The notes below the pieces were generated by a model. The model made no database searches and was not told the origin of the DNA. It worked only from the letters and a program-made list of their open reading frames with translations. From Streptomyces endocoffeicus (GTDB lineage: Bacteria > Actinomycetota > Actinomycetes > Streptomycetales > Streptomycetaceae), in contig NZ_JAERRG010000002.1 in the NCBI RefSeq assembly GCF_016741935.1, positions 496,001-560,000 of the forward strand: a stretch of 64,000 nt of DNA, written 5' to 3'. Both the position numbers and the translations under genes were made by a program. Position 1 is the stretch's first letter. Every line of letters begins with the position of its first letter. Below, in pieces: positions 32,967-41,634 of the stretch.

Positions 32967-34205
32967 ATGAGGTCACGATCACGCACAGTAACCACGGGGT
33001 CGGGGCGCGGCCGCCATCGCGACGGCGGGGCGGGCCGCCCCCCGCGCTCGCCGTCCGGCATGGGTCTGGTCAGTGCCGGAAGCCGCCACCGCAGCGTCCA
33101 CCGCCAGACGGACCCCGCCGCACCTTCACGCGCGAGCCGCGCGGCGGCGCTCTTCGCCACGGCCTCGTCGGCGCCTCGGGCGTCCCCGGCGGCGGTCGGG
33201 TCCATCGCTCTGGGCAGCAGGGACGGACCGAAGGGCACAGCGGGGTCGGCTGTGGCGGCGGAGGAGGTACGGAACGAGAAGCCGCCCAAGAAGCCGCCCA
33301 AGAAGCCGCCCGAGGAGGGGCACGAGGAGGGGCACGAGAACAGGCCCGAGGACAGACACGAGAACAGGCCCGAGGACAGACACGAGGACGGGCACGAGGA
33401 CGGGCACGAGGGGCCTGAGAACGCGTCCGAGAACGCTCCGCTGCGCAGACGCGACCGGACGGGGCTGGCCCTGCGCGAGCGGCTGCCGGTGTGGCTTCAG
33501 CTGCGCTGCGGCATGGAGCTGAAGACGGCCGCCGCCCTGGCGGTCGCCCTGCTCACCGCGGTGGCCTTCGCGGCCTACCACTTCTGGACCGGCCGTCCCC
33601 AGACCGTGCGCGCCCCGGACCCGGAGCCCCCGCGCGCCGCACCCTCCGAACCCGGCCCCACGCCGGGCGGGCAGCTCACCGCATCCGGCGGCGGCCGGAC
33701 GGTCGTGGTGGATGTGACGGGCAAGGTCCGCCGCCCCGGCCTGCGCAAACTGCCGCCCGGGGCGAGGGTCGCCGACGCGCTGGAAGCGGCGGGCGGGGCA
33801 CGGCCGGGCGCCGACCTGAGCGGGCTGAACCGGGCTCGCCCACTGGTGGACGGGGAACAGATCGTGGTCGGCTCCCCCGCGGCCGGACCACCGGCGCCGG
33901 GCGCGGCGGCCAGTGGCTCGAACGCACCCAACGCACCCAACGCACCCAACGGGCCAAACGCACCCAACGCACCGGCTGGGCCTGGAGCACCGGCCGGGCC
34001 GGGGGCACCCGGTGGGTCGGTCAGCCTCAACTCCGCGACCGCCGAACAGCTCGACACCCTCCCGGGAGTCGGCCCCGTCCTGGCCCGGCACATCATCGAC
34101 TACCGCACCCAGCACGGAGGTTTCCGCTCCATCGATGAACTCCGCGAGGTGAACGGCATCGGCGAGCGACGGTTCGCCGACCTGCGCCCGCTGGTCCAGC
34201 CATGA
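32967..34205 (+). CDS. ComEA-like DNA-binding membrane protein
   Basis: 412 residues. Order: basic N-terminus; Lys/Pro and Glu/His repeats (KKPPKKPP, GHEEGHENRPEDRHEN); membrane helix ALAVALLTAVAFAAYHF; SLBB-like domain (VVVDVTGKVRRPGLRKLP...VADALEAAGG); Asn/Ala/Pro spacer (APNAPNAPN repeats); C-terminal helix-hairpin-helix pair (SLNSATAEQLDTLPGVGPVLARHII, FRSIDELREVNGIGERRF). ComEA binds incoming double-stranded DNA during transformation; in Streptomyces transformation is not established. ATG 32967 follows AGGTGG closely; ATG 32922 is possible. Its stop overlaps the comEC ATG (ATGA), so the two are translationally coupled. Confidence 0.88.
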   Translation: MRSRSRTVTTGSGRGRHRDGGAGRPPRSPSGMGLVSAGSRHRSVHRQTDPAAPSRASRAAALFATASSAPRASPAAVGSIALGSRDGPKGTAGSAVAAEEVRNEKPPKKPPKKPPEEGHEEGHENRPEDRHENRPEDRHEDGHEDGHEGPENASENAPLRRRDRTGLALRERLPVWLQLRCGMELKTAAALAVALLTAVAFAAYHFWTGRPQTVRAPDPEPPRAAPSEPGPTPGGQLTASGGGRTVVVDVTGKVRRPGLRKLPPGARVADALEAAGGARPGADLSGLNRARPLVDGEQIVVGSPAAGPPAPGAAASGSNAPNAPNAPNGPNAPNAPAGPGAPAGPGAPGGSVSLNSATAEQLDTLPGVGPVLARHIIDYRTQHGGFRSIDELREVNGIGERRFADLRPLVQP

Positions 34206-36838
34206 CGTCCGAGCGGCCCCCGCGCACCCGTGCCCCGGTCCATGCCGCGGCCGCGTCCCCGCGCGGCGCGTCACACCCACGCCAGGAGGGCCCACCCGAC
34301 CTTCGCCTCGTACCCCCGGCCCTGGCCGCCTGGGCAGCCGCGGCACTGGCCCTGGACGCACCGCCCCTAGCGGTGGCCCTCGCCTGCACAGCAGCCACCC
34401 TCGTGGCGGCGGCCCTGCTCCTCCGGATCCGCCGACGAGCCCCGACACCGGACGGCCGATGCCACCGCCCAGCCCGCCCCCGACGCAGACCGGCCGCGCC
34501 CTCGCCGGCACAGCACCCGGAAGGCCTCAACCTGTCCGGGTGGCAGGCCACTTCACCGCCACGCGCTGTCGCCTGGCGTGGGCGCCGTATGGGGGGAGCG
34601 GTGGCGGCATCGCTGTTGTGCGGGGCCGCCGCGGGGGCGGTCGCCGGGCTGCACGGGGCGGATGTACATCGCGGCCCCGTCCCCGCCCTTGCCCGGGGGT
34701 ACGCGGAGGCCACCGCCGAGGTGACGGTTACGGGGGACCCACGGCTCACCCGGCCGCGGGTGCGGGGCGCGGCGCTCGCGCCGGCGTCCGTGGTCCTCGA
34801 GGCGGAGGCCCACCGGGTCACCGGCGCCGGTGGTACTACGACCACCACCCGCACCCCCGTCCTGGTCACGGTCCACCCAAGGTCCGGCAAGGAGCGGACG
34901 GCCTGGCTCGGGCTGCTGCCGTCCACACGTCTGCGCGTCCACGGCCGCCTGGCGCCGCCGCTGCGCGGCGGGGACCGTATCGCGGCCGTAGTGCGTGTAA
35001 GCGGCGGGCCCCCGAGGGTCACGGGTCCGCCCAGCGCGGTCCAGCGGTTCGCCGGGCGGCTGCGCGCCGGGCTGCGCACCGCGACCGACGGACTCTCCCC
35101 GGACGCGCGAGCGCTGCTCCCGGCGCTGGTCGTGGGGGACACCTCACGGGTGTCGCCCGAACTGGACGAGGCGTTCCGGGCCACGGACATGCTGCACCTC
35201 ATGGCCGTCTCCGGCAGCAATCTGACGCTCGTGCTCGCACTGCTCACGGGTCCGCCGCAGCTGGCCGGGCGGGCCGAGCGGCGCGGTCTCGCGGGCGCGC
35301 TCGGCATCCGGCTGCGGACCACCGCCCTCCTCGGCGGCGGGCTCACGCTCGCCTTCGTCATCGTCTGCAGACCCGAGCCCAGTGTGCTGCGCGCCGCCGC
35401 CTGCGGCCTGATCACGCTGCTCGCCCTCGGCACCGGCCGCCGCCGCTCCCTGCTCCCGGCCCTGGCCGCCGCCGTCCTCGCGCTGGTGCTCTACGACCCC
35501 TGGCTGGCCCGGAGCTATGGCTTCGTGCTCTCCGTGCTGGCCACCGGCGCCCTGCTCACCATCGCGCCGGGATGGAGCGCGGCCCTCCAGCGCCGTGGCG
35601 TACCGCCCCGAGTGGCCGAGGCGCTGGCGGCCGCCGCCGCGGCCCAGGCGGTCTGCGCACCGGTCGTCGTGGTGATGGCCGCGCGAGTGAGCCTGGTCGC
35701 CATCCCGTGCAACCTCATCGCCGAGGTGGCGGTGGCCCCCGCCACCACCCTCGGCTTCGCCGCGCTCGCGGCAGCCGCCGTCGCGCCGCCGCTCGCCCAG
35801 TGGATCGCCTGGCCGGCGGGCTGGCCCGCCGAGTGGATCGCCCAGGTGGCCCGGACCGGCGCGGCACTCCCCGGGGCCGAGGCGGACTGGCCGGACGGCT
35901 GGACCGGCGCGCTCCTGCTGGCCGCCGTAACTCCGGCCTTGGTCCTCGCGGGCCGCCGACTGCTGCGCCACCGCCTGCTGTGCGCCGTATGCGCGCTACT
36001 GGTGCTGCTGGCCGTCGTACGCCCGGCACCTCTGGCCCGGGTCATCACCGGCTGGCCACCGCCCGGTTGGCGGATGGTGGCGTGCGATGTCGGACAAGGC
36101 GACGCCCTGGTCCTGGCCGCGGGCCCCGGCGCGGCCGTCGTCGTGGACACCGGCCCCGAGCCACGAGCCGTCGACCGCTGCCTGCGTTCCCTGGGCGTCG
36201 TCCGGATCCCGCTCCTGATCCTGACCCACTTTCACGCTGATCACGTCGCCGGGCTGACCGGTGCGTTACGCGGCCGCGCGGTCGGCGCGATCGAAACGAC
36301 CGCCCTGGAAGAACCACCGGGCCAGGCCGAGTCCGTACGCCGCGCGGCCCGGTCGGCGCATATCCCGGTCATCCCGGCGCGGCCGGGGGAACGACGACGC
36401 TTCGGCCCGCTGTCCTGGCAGGTCCTCTGGCCCGCCCAGCCACCCGCCCCGGCCGCGGCCGAGGGGCCGAACGACGCGAGCGTCACCCTCCTCGTCCGCA
36501 CGGCGGGCCTGACCCTGCTCCTCCTGGGCGACCTCGAACCCCCCGCCCAGCAAGCCCTGCTGACGACGCACCCCGCCCTTCCCGAGATCGACGTTCTCAA
36601 GGTCGCCCACCATGGCTCGGCCTACCAGGACCCACAGCTGCTCCGACACCTCAGCCCCCGCCTGGCCCTGATCTCCTGCGGCGCCGACAACCCCTACGGT
36701 CACCCATCGCCCCGCACCATCGCCTCCCTACGTGCCCAGGGCGCCGCCGTACTGCGCACCGACACCGACGGCCCCATCGCGGTCACGCGCGACCGGGGCC
36801 TGCGCGCGGTCCTCGGCGGCCGAGGAGGGGCCGCGTGA
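34202..36838 (+). CDS. ComEC/Rec2 family DNA-uptake channel protein
   Basis: 878 residues. ComEC domain with many membrane segments: AVSGSNLTLVLALL and the RPEPSVLRAAACGLITLLALGTGR region are the competence-domain hallmarks. The C-terminal metallo-beta-lactamase domain (from about 625, DVGQGDALVL) has HFHADH at 676-681 and a later KVAHHGSAYQD. The family carries single-stranded DNA across the membrane and the beta-lactamase part may degrade the other strand. Starts at ATG 34202, overlapping the comEA stop by ATGA. The first 150 residues are Arg/Pro/Ala-rich. Confidence 0.93.
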   Translation: MTSERPPRTRAPVHAAAASPRGASHPRQEGPPDLRLVPPALAAWAAAALALDAPPLAVALACTAATLVAAALLLRIRRRAPTPDGRCHRPARPRRRPAAPSPAQHPEGLNLSGWQATSPPRAVAWRGRRMGGAVAASLLCGAAAGAVAGLHGADVHRGPVPALARGYAEATAEVTVTGDPRLTRPRVRGAALAPASVVLEAEAHRVTGAGGTTTTTRTPVLVTVHPRSGKERTAWLGLLPSTRLRVHGRLAPPLRGGDRIAAVVRVSGGPPRVTGPPSAVQRFAGRLRAGLRTATDGLSPDARALLPALVVGDTSRVSPELDEAFRATDMLHLMAVSGSNLTLVLALLTGPPQLAGRAERRGLAGALGIRLRTTALLGGGLTLAFVIVCRPEPSVLRAAACGLITLLALGTGRRRSLLPALAAAVLALVLYDPWLARSYGFVLSVLATGALLTIAPGWSAALQRRGVPPRVAEALAAAAAAQAVCAPVVVVMAARVSLVAIPCNLIAEVAVAPATTLGFAALAAAAVAPPLAQWIAWPAGWPAEWIAQVARTGAALPGAEADWPDGWTGALLLAAVTPALVLAGRRLLRHRLLCAVCALLVLLAVVRPAPLARVITGWPPPGWRMVACDVGQGDALVLAAGPGAAVVVDTGPEPRAVDRCLRSLGVVRIPLLILTHFHADHVAGLTGALRGRAVGAIETTALEEPPGQAESVRRAARSAHIPVIPARPGERRRFGPLSWQVLWPAQPPAPAAAEGPNDASVTLLVRTAGLTLLLLGDLEPPAQQALLTTHPALPEIDVLKVAHHGSAYQDPQLLRHLSPRLALISCGADNPYGHPSPRTIASLRAQGAAVLRTDTDGPIAVTRDRGLRAVLGGRGGAA

Positions 36839-36895
36839 CGCTTCGCCTGAAACACCCCGACCACGTCAGGACTGGGCGGTTTCGGCCGCGAGCAG

Positions 36896-36928
36896 GGCGC
36901 CAGAGGTCTTCCCCTCGGCCCTGGCGCC
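36896..36928. terminator. hairpin between comEC and DUF899 genes
   Basis: Arms GGCGCCAG (36896-36903) and CTGGCGCC (36921-36928) between two convergent genes. Confidence 0.55.
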
Positions 36929-36954
36929 TCACTCATGTCCGCGGCATGCGTCAG

Positions 36955-37734
36955 TCAGTGGTGGTGGCCGTGGCGGCCGAGGGTCTCCACGGGGGTCGCG
37001 CCGGGGCGGGTCCACTGCGGCACGGGGCGGCTGGTCGGCCCCCAGGTGGGGTTCCCGTCCGCGTCCGAGCGCCAGGACCAGCACGGGTCGCGCCCCTCGG
37101 ACCGGCCCTCGGGGTTGTCCTCCCACGCCTCGCCGCGGCCGTAGGGCGTCATGTCGAGCAGGCCGAGGGACCCGTTCACCCGCTCGTTGCCGCGGCCCGT
37201 CGTGGAGTAGGTGAGGAACACGCGGTCGCCGTCGCGCAGGTAGCAGGTGAGATAACCCATGTGGCCGCCGGCCGGCCCGTCCACGTCGCGCACCGAGTAC
37301 CAGGGCTGGGTGTAGCCCATGAACTCGACGAAGGAGGCCACCTCGTCCCAGCGGCCCGTGGTCAGGACGGCGAACGAGACGCCGCGCGCGTTGAGGTAAT
37401 CCGCTTCCTTCAGATGCCAGGCCGTGGTGGTGCAGCCCTCGCACTGCCCCTGGTGCGGTGCGCCGTCGTACCACATGTGCTTGTAGACCACGAGCTCGTC
37501 GCGCCCCTGGAACAGGTCCAGGAACGGGACCGGGCCGTCGGGGCCGACGACCTCGACCGTCCCGTCGAACTCCACCATCGGCAGCCGGCGGCGGGCCGCG
37601 GCGATGGCGTCGCCCTCACGGGTGTGGGCCTTCTCGCGGACCAGCAGCTCGTCCCGGGCGGCCTGCCAGGTGGCCAGGTCGACCACGGGCGGGCGGCCGG
37701 GCGGCGCGGTGGTCGGGTCCGGTGTGGCCGTCAT
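36955..37734 (-). CDS. DUF899 family thioredoxin-like protein with His-rich C-terminus
   Basis: 259 residues. DUF899 proteins have a thioredoxin-like fold of unknown activity. Motifs: VVDLATWQAARDELL, EKAHTREGDAIAAARRRLPMV, LVVYKHMWYDGAPHQGQCEGCTT (CxxC-like), and PCWSWRSDADGNPTWGPT. The end GRHGHHH is unusually histidine-rich and could bind metal. ATG 37734 follows GGAGG by 5 nt. Not obviously coupled to its neighbours. Confidence 0.88.
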   Translation of the reverse strand: MTATPDPTTAPPGRPPVVDLATWQAARDELLVREKAHTREGDAIAAARRRLPMVEFDGTVEVVGPDGPVPFLDLFQGRDELVVYKHMWYDGAPHQGQCEGCTTTAWHLKEADYLNARGVSFAVLTTGRWDEVASFVEFMGYTQPWYSVRDVDGPAGGHMGYLTCYLRDGDRVFLTYSTTGRGNERVNGSLGLLDMTPYGRGEAWEDNPEGRSEGRDPCWSWRSDADGNPTWGPTSRPVPQWTRPGATPVETLGRHGHHH

Positions 37735-37841
37735 GGTGTCCTCCGTGGTGTCTCGTACCGGGCGGCGTCGTACGGCGTACTACGACGGTCACCAGATGAG
37801 ACTCCCGGCCCGGCCGGAACTCATCGCGACGGGGGCCGCCC

Positions 37842-38384
37842 TCAGACGCGGTCCAGGGGGCGGTGGGGTTCGGCGGGGAGCTCGGCTCGGATCAGGTCGC
37901 CCGGACGGACGGTGCCGCCCTCCCGCACGATGCTCATGACTCCGGCCTTGCGGATGATGTTTCCGGCCTCGTCGCGGCCGACGACCTGCTTCAGGAGGCC
38001 GTTCTGGAAGTGGTCGATCTGCAGGCAGGGGTTGCGGAGGCCGGTGACCTCCAGCACTGCCTCGTCGCCGATGCGCAGCAGGGTGCCGACGGGGAGGGCG
38101 AGCAGGTCGATGCCGCGGGTGGTGATGTTTTCCCCGAGGTCACCGGGCAGGACCCGGAAGCCCTCCGCACCGACCTCCGCGAAGAGTTCTTCGTGGATGA
38201 GGTGGACCTGGCGCAGATTCGGCTGGGTGGGGTCCTGGGCGACGCGGGAGCGGTGTTTGACCGTCACGCCCGCGTGGACGTCGCCCTCGACGCCGAGGCC
38301 GGTGAGCAGGGTGATGCTGTCCCGGTTCGGCTTGGTGAACGAGTACTCGCCGTTGCTGCTGACTGCCGTCACAGTCCCGCTCAT
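37842..38384 (-). CDS. MOSC domain protein
   Basis: 180 residues, a single MOSC domain (molybdenum-cofactor sulfurase C-terminal). Motifs: LGVEGDVHAGVTVKHRSR, QVHLIHEELF, LPGDLGENITTRGIDLLALPVG, and TGLRNPCLQIDHFQNGL with the conserved Cys thought to handle sulfur. Stand-alone MOSC proteins act in metal-sulfur cluster or amidoxime-type chemistry; the substrate here is unknown. ATG 38384 (MSGTVTAVSSNGEYSFTK) has AGAGGGGG about 9 nt upstream; a TAGGGT near 38425 may be the -10. Confidence 0.9.
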   Translation of the reverse strand: MSGTVTAVSSNGEYSFTKPNRDSITLLTGLGVEGDVHAGVTVKHRSRVAQDPTQPNLRQVHLIHEELFAEVGAEGFRVLPGDLGENITTRGIDLLALPVGTLLRIGDEAVLEVTGLRNPCLQIDHFQNGLLKQVVGRDEAGNIIRKAGVMSIVREGGTVRPGDLIRAELPAEPHRPLDRV

Positions 38385-38438
38385 CCTCGGAGCCCCCTCT
38401 TCCGCGACCACGGTTGGTCAAAACCCTAGTCCCGTACG

Positions 38439-38735
38439 CTATTCGGCCTCCAGCCAGCCGTCGTACTCGTCCGCGAGCGCGTCCAGCGCCGTCGGGTCCA
38501 CCCGGCCCACCGGGGCCTCGATCACCACCAGCCACTGGGCGTCCTCGGCGTCGTCCTCGCCCGCCAGGGCGTCCCGCACCAGCTGGGGCTCCTGGGTGAT
38601 GCCGAAGCGCTCGGGGAGGGCCTGGGCCACCTCCTCCGCCGCGTCGCGGTCGGGGAGCACCAGGATGTGCCGGGCGTGCGGGGAGTGCCGGTCGCCGGTC
38701 GGTCCTTCATCGATCACCGGAACATTGTCGGACAT
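38439..38735 (-). CDS. conserved hypothetical protein, 98 aa
   Basis: Acidic small protein: MSDNVPVIDEGPTGDRH, HARHILVLPDRDAAEEVAQALPERFG, EDAQWLVVIEAPVGR, DALADEYDGWLEAE. The beta-alpha-beta pattern (HILVLPDRDAAEEVAQAL and WLVVIE) suggests a ferredoxin-like fold, perhaps RNA- or protein-binding (inference). Only 44 bp separate its ATG from that of divergent holA, so the two share a compact promoter region. The function is unknown. Confidence 0.75.
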   Translation of the reverse strand: MSDNVPVIDEGPTGDRHSPHARHILVLPDRDAAEEVAQALPERFGITQEPQLVRDALAGEDDAEDAQWLVVIEAPVGRVDPTALDALADEYDGWLEAE

Positions 38736-38779
38736 CCGGGCGGCGGGGCTGTCGGTGGTCCGTGGGATGCTGGACCGCG

Positions 38780-39769
38780 ATGGCCAGGAAGACGACGACC
38801 GACGATCCTCTCGCCCCGGTGACCCTCGCCGTGGGCCAGGAGGAGCTGCTGCTCGACCGCGCCGTGCAGCAGGTGGTGGCGGCCGCCCGCGCGGCCGACC
38901 CCGACACCGATGTGCGCGACCTCATGCCCGACGCGCTCCAGCCCGGCACCCTTGCCGAGCTGACCAGCCCCTCGCTTTTCGCGGAGCGCAAGGTCGTGGT
39001 GGTGCGCAACGCACAGGATCTGTCGGCCGACACGATCAAGGACGTGAAGGGCTACCTCGGCACCCCCGCCGAGGAGATCACCCTGGTGCTGCTGCACGCG
39101 GGCGGGGCCAAGGGCAAGGGGCTGCTCGACGCCGCCCGTAAAGCAGGGGCGCGCGAGGTCGCCTGCCCGAAGATGACCAAGCCCGCCGACCGGCTGGCGT
39201 TCGTACGGTCGGAGTTCCGCGCCACCGGCCGGTCCGCCACCCCCGAGGCCTGCCAGGCCCTGGTCGACGCCATCGGGAGCGATCTGCGCGAGCTGGCCAG
39301 CGCAGTCTCCCAGCTCGTGGCCGATGTCGAGGGCACGATCGACGAGGCGGTCGTCGCCCGCTACTACACCGGCCGTGCCGAGGCGTCCAGCTTCACCGTC
39401 GCCGACCGCGCCGTCGAGGGCCGCGCGGCCGAGGCGCTGGAGGCGCTGCGCTGGGCCGTCTCCACCGGGGTGCCACCGGTGTTGATCACCAGCGCGCTGG
39501 CGCAGGGCGTCCGCTCCATCGGCAAGCTGGCCTCCGCGCCGCGCGGCGCCCGCCCCGGCGACCTCGCCCGTGAGCTGGGCATGCCGCCGTGGAAGATCGA
39601 CCGGGTGCGGCAGCAGATGCGCGGCTGGTCGGCGGACGGCGTGGCGATCGCGCTGCGCGCCGTCGCCGAGGCCGACGCGGGGGTCAAGGGCGGCGGGGAC
39701 GATCCGGAGTACGCCCTGGAGAAGGCCGTCGTCACGATCGCCCGAGCGGCCCGGGCAGGCCGCCGCTGA
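38780..39769 (+). CDS. holA: DNA polymerase III subunit delta
   Basis: Clamp-loader delta subunit, which opens the beta clamp at replication forks. 329 residues with AAA+-like domains I-II lacking a Walker A motif, as expected for delta. Visible motifs: VTLAVGQEELLLDRAVQQVV, TPAEEITLVLLHAGGAKGKGLLDAARK, IGSDLRELASAVSQLV, and domain III GMPPWKIDRVRQQMRGW. ATG 38780 (MARKTTTDDPLAP) lies 8 nt after GATGCT and has no ribosome site, so it may be nearly leaderless. Its usual Streptomyces neighbour rpsT follows after one gene. Confidence 0.95.
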   Translation: MARKTTTDDPLAPVTLAVGQEELLLDRAVQQVVAAARAADPDTDVRDLMPDALQPGTLAELTSPSLFAERKVVVVRNAQDLSADTIKDVKGYLGTPAEEITLVLLHAGGAKGKGLLDAARKAGAREVACPKMTKPADRLAFVRSEFRATGRSATPEACQALVDAIGSDLRELASAVSQLVADVEGTIDEAVVARYYTGRAEASSFTVADRAVEGRAAEALEALRWAVSTGVPPVLITSALAQGVRSIGKLASAPRGARPGDLARELGMPPWKIDRVRQQMRGWSADGVAIALRAVAEADAGVKGGGDDPEYALEKAVVTIARAARAGRR

Positions 39770-39775
39770 CCGAGA

Positions 39776-39805
39776 GCTGGGCCCGTCGCTAACCGAAGGC
39801 CCAGC
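39776..39805. terminator. hairpin between holA and convergent gene
   Basis: 8-bp arms GCTGGGCC / GGCCCAGC with a 14-nt loop in the 102-bp convergent gap. Confidence 0.5.
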
Positions 39806-39871
39806 CCCGGGCCCCGGGCGTTGGCCGGGCGTCCGGCCCGTCGCGCACCCTGGTCGCTGTGTGTGGCTTCC

Positions 39872-40849
39872 TTACCCCTTCATCTTCTCCAGCGTCGCCT
39901 TCGCGCTCTTCTTGAGCATCTCGGTGGCCTCTTCCGGGGTCTTGGCCGAGGCGCTGGACGAGGTCGACACATACTCCGACCAGGTCGACTGATAGGTCAT
40001 CCAGCCGTCCCGCACGGCGAGGATCACATAGGCGCCGGTGTTGGAGGTGCTGCTCTTGCTCTCCTGCCTCACCACATACGCCTCTTCGCCCAGCCCCCTG
40101 ACCGGGCTCACCCGATAGCTGTAGGTGGACGTCTTCTGGTCCTCGTACGCCCGGTACTGGGCCTCGAACTCGGGGCCGGGGTCGGTCTTCTTGTGCAGCG
40201 ACGCCGTTGTGTAGAGCCATACCGAGGAGTAGTCGCTGCTGCTCGCGCCGCTCGGCTCGAAGTCGATGTTGCAGGTCATCGAGTCCAGCGCGGGGTTCTC
40301 GGAGCTGCTGTGCTGGGGGTTCGACGTCGAGCCGCTCTCGTCCTTCTGCTCGTACCCGGAGTCCTTAAAAGCCTGGGAGTCCGTCGAGCCGCACAGATTG
40401 GTCGTATAGCGGTAGCCCGCGAGATCGGCCTCCGCCTCGCTCCCGTCGAAGCCTCCCGTGGCGAACAGCACCCCGGCCCAGACCGCCGAGGCGACGACGG
40501 CCCCGCCCAGACCCCACAGCCAGCCCTTGCCGCCGCCCCCGGTCCCGCCCCCGGGGCCCATGGGAGGCACCCCGGGAGGCGTGCCCGGTGCGCCCATCGG
40601 GCCGTAGCCGCCGCCCAGCGGGATGGAGGGCATCGTCGGCTGGGCGTACGGATTGTGCTGGGGCGGCTGGGTCTGCGGCGGCTGGGGCTGGGGCGGGACC
40701 TGCCCGTACGGACCGGGCGGTGGGCTCGGCGGTGGGCTTTGCCCCGGCCCCTGCGGCGCACTCTGCGCGCTCTGCGCCGGGCTCTGCTGAGGCGGTTGGG
40801 GCGGCTGAGGCGGCCCGTACGGATTGGGTGTTTCCCCCGATGTCGACAT
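39872..40849 (-). CDS. Pro/Gln-rich single-pass membrane protein, extracellular domain
   Basis: 325 residues of unknown function. The N-terminal about 105 residues are Pro/Gln/Gly-rich, then a transmembrane helix GWLWGLGGAVVASAVWAGVLFATG (about 108-131) and a roughly 190-residue outside domain (YRYTTNLCGSTDSQAFKDSG, MTCNIDF, VWLYTTASLHKK, EEAYVVRQESKSSTSNTGAYVILAVRDGW). Two cysteines may form a disulfide. ATG 40849 lies exactly 6 nt after a minus-strand TATGTT, so it is probably leaderless. Resembles the many Streptomyces sensor or envelope proteins with disordered cytoplasmic arms. Confidence 0.75.
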   Translation of the reverse strand: MSTSGETPNPYGPPQPPQPPQQSPAQSAQSAPQGPGQSPPPSPPPGPYGQVPPQPQPPQTQPPQHNPYAQPTMPSIPLGGGYGPMGAPGTPPGVPPMGPGGGTGGGGKGWLWGLGGAVVASAVWAGVLFATGGFDGSEAEADLAGYRYTTNLCGSTDSQAFKDSGYEQKDESGSTSNPQHSSSENPALDSMTCNIDFEPSGASSSDYSSVWLYTTASLHKKTDPGPEFEAQYRAYEDQKTSTYSYRVSPVRGLGEEAYVVRQESKSSTSNTGAYVILAVRDGWMTYQSTWSEYVSTSSSASAKTPEEATEMLKKSAKATLEKMKG

Positions 40850-40855
40850 GACGTG

Positions 40856-40861
40856 AACATA
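40856..40861 (-). promoter_or_regulatory. -10 box TATGTT (minus strand) of a leaderless gene
   Basis: TATGTT reads on the minus strand at 40861-40856, followed by 6 nt (CACGTC) and ATG 40849. Confidence 0.6.
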
Positions 40862-40879
40862 CCCGCATTGAGCGCGAAA

Positions 40880-40917
40880 GCCCCGCGCTGTCCTTGGGGA
40901 AAGGACAGGCGCGGGGC
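40880..40917 (-). terminator. terminator downstream of rpsT
   Basis: Arms GCCCCGCGC-TGTCC and GGACA-GGCGCGGGGC (one-base bulge), 9-nt loop. It lies 186 bp past the rpsT stop, upstream of the next minus-strand gene. Confidence 0.65.
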
Positions 40918-41063
40918 CTTCGTGTCGATCAAGTGCGTCGCACCCGCGTGGCGAACGCAGGCCGCGTGCGACGCGGTGTCGCTGAAGGGGCTGAAGAGGC
41001 TCTCGGCTGCCGGTCGGAGCGGGTGAGAGGGACCGCTGTGTCCAAACCGGCCGGAGAGCAGCC

Positions 41064-41108
41064 CCGGAAGGCGTCAGCCTTCGAGGTCAGCTCCGGAAGG
41101 CGTCAGCC
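41064..41108. repeat. 16-bp direct repeat at the 3' end of rpsT
   Basis: CCGGAAGGCGTCAGCC occurs at 41064 and 41093 (29-bp period). The second copy contains the rpsT stop codon. Confidence 0.75.
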
Positions 41109-41369
41109 CTGGATGCTGGAGACCTGCTGGGCGAGCGCCGACTTCTTGTTGGCGGCGTTGTTCTTGTGCAGAACGCCCTTGCTGACGGCCCTGTCGAGCT
41201 TGCGCGAGGCGATGCGGATGGCCTCGGAGGCCTTCGCGGCGTCACCGGCGGCCACGGCCTCGCGGGTGCGGCGGATGGCGGTCTTCAGCTCGGACTTGAC
41301 CGCCTTGTTGCGCAGGCGCGCCTTCTCGTTCGTCTTGTTGCGCTTGATCTGGGACTTGATGTTCGCCAC
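41103..41369 (-). CDS. rpsT: 30S ribosomal protein S20
   Basis: 88-residue helical small-subunit protein that binds 16S rRNA. Sequence [21 protein letters not shown], ending [21 protein letters not shown] 41369 gives the normal length; longer readings to 41501 are non-conserved. A minus-strand TAACCT at 41522-41517 is a likely -10, giving a roughly 140-nt leader. S20 leaders are autoregulated in other bacteria; this has not been shown here. Divergent from lepA. Confidence 0.97.
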   Translation of the reverse strand: MANIKSQIKRNKTNEKARLRNKAVKSELKTAIRRTREAVAAGDAAKASEAIRIASRKLDRAVSKGVLHKNNAANKKSALAQQVSSIQG

Positions 41370-41516
41370 GTAAAAGCCTTCGCAGGTTCGTTGGGTTTCA
41401 CTTGCTTCGTGGTGCGTCCGCGCCCATCGAGACGTCCGGGAGGACGTCCACGGAGCCCCCTGCGGAGATGTCCTCGGAGATCTCCGTGAAAGAGGGGGCA
41501 CGAGACACAGTCGGCC

Positions 41517-41522
41517 AGGTTA
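41517..41522 (-). promoter_or_regulatory. -10 box TAACCT (minus strand) for rpsT
   Basis: The hexamer reads TAACCT on the minus strand and would start transcription near 41510, leaving a long leader before GTG 41369. Confidence 0.45.
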
Positions 41523-41634
41523 CCAGCAGGGTCCATGGCGTCCCAAACCCGGAAGAGGTCGCCGTTCATGGGACCATGGACGGGACTGACCCAATACCGA
41601 TAACACCGAGTCCCGCCTAGACACAGGACCCTGC

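Noticed and set aside
41103..41501. Extended form of ribosomal protein S20 (132 aa)
   Set aside because: The extra 44 residues are not S20-like, and GTG 41369 gives the standard length and N-terminus MANIKSQ.
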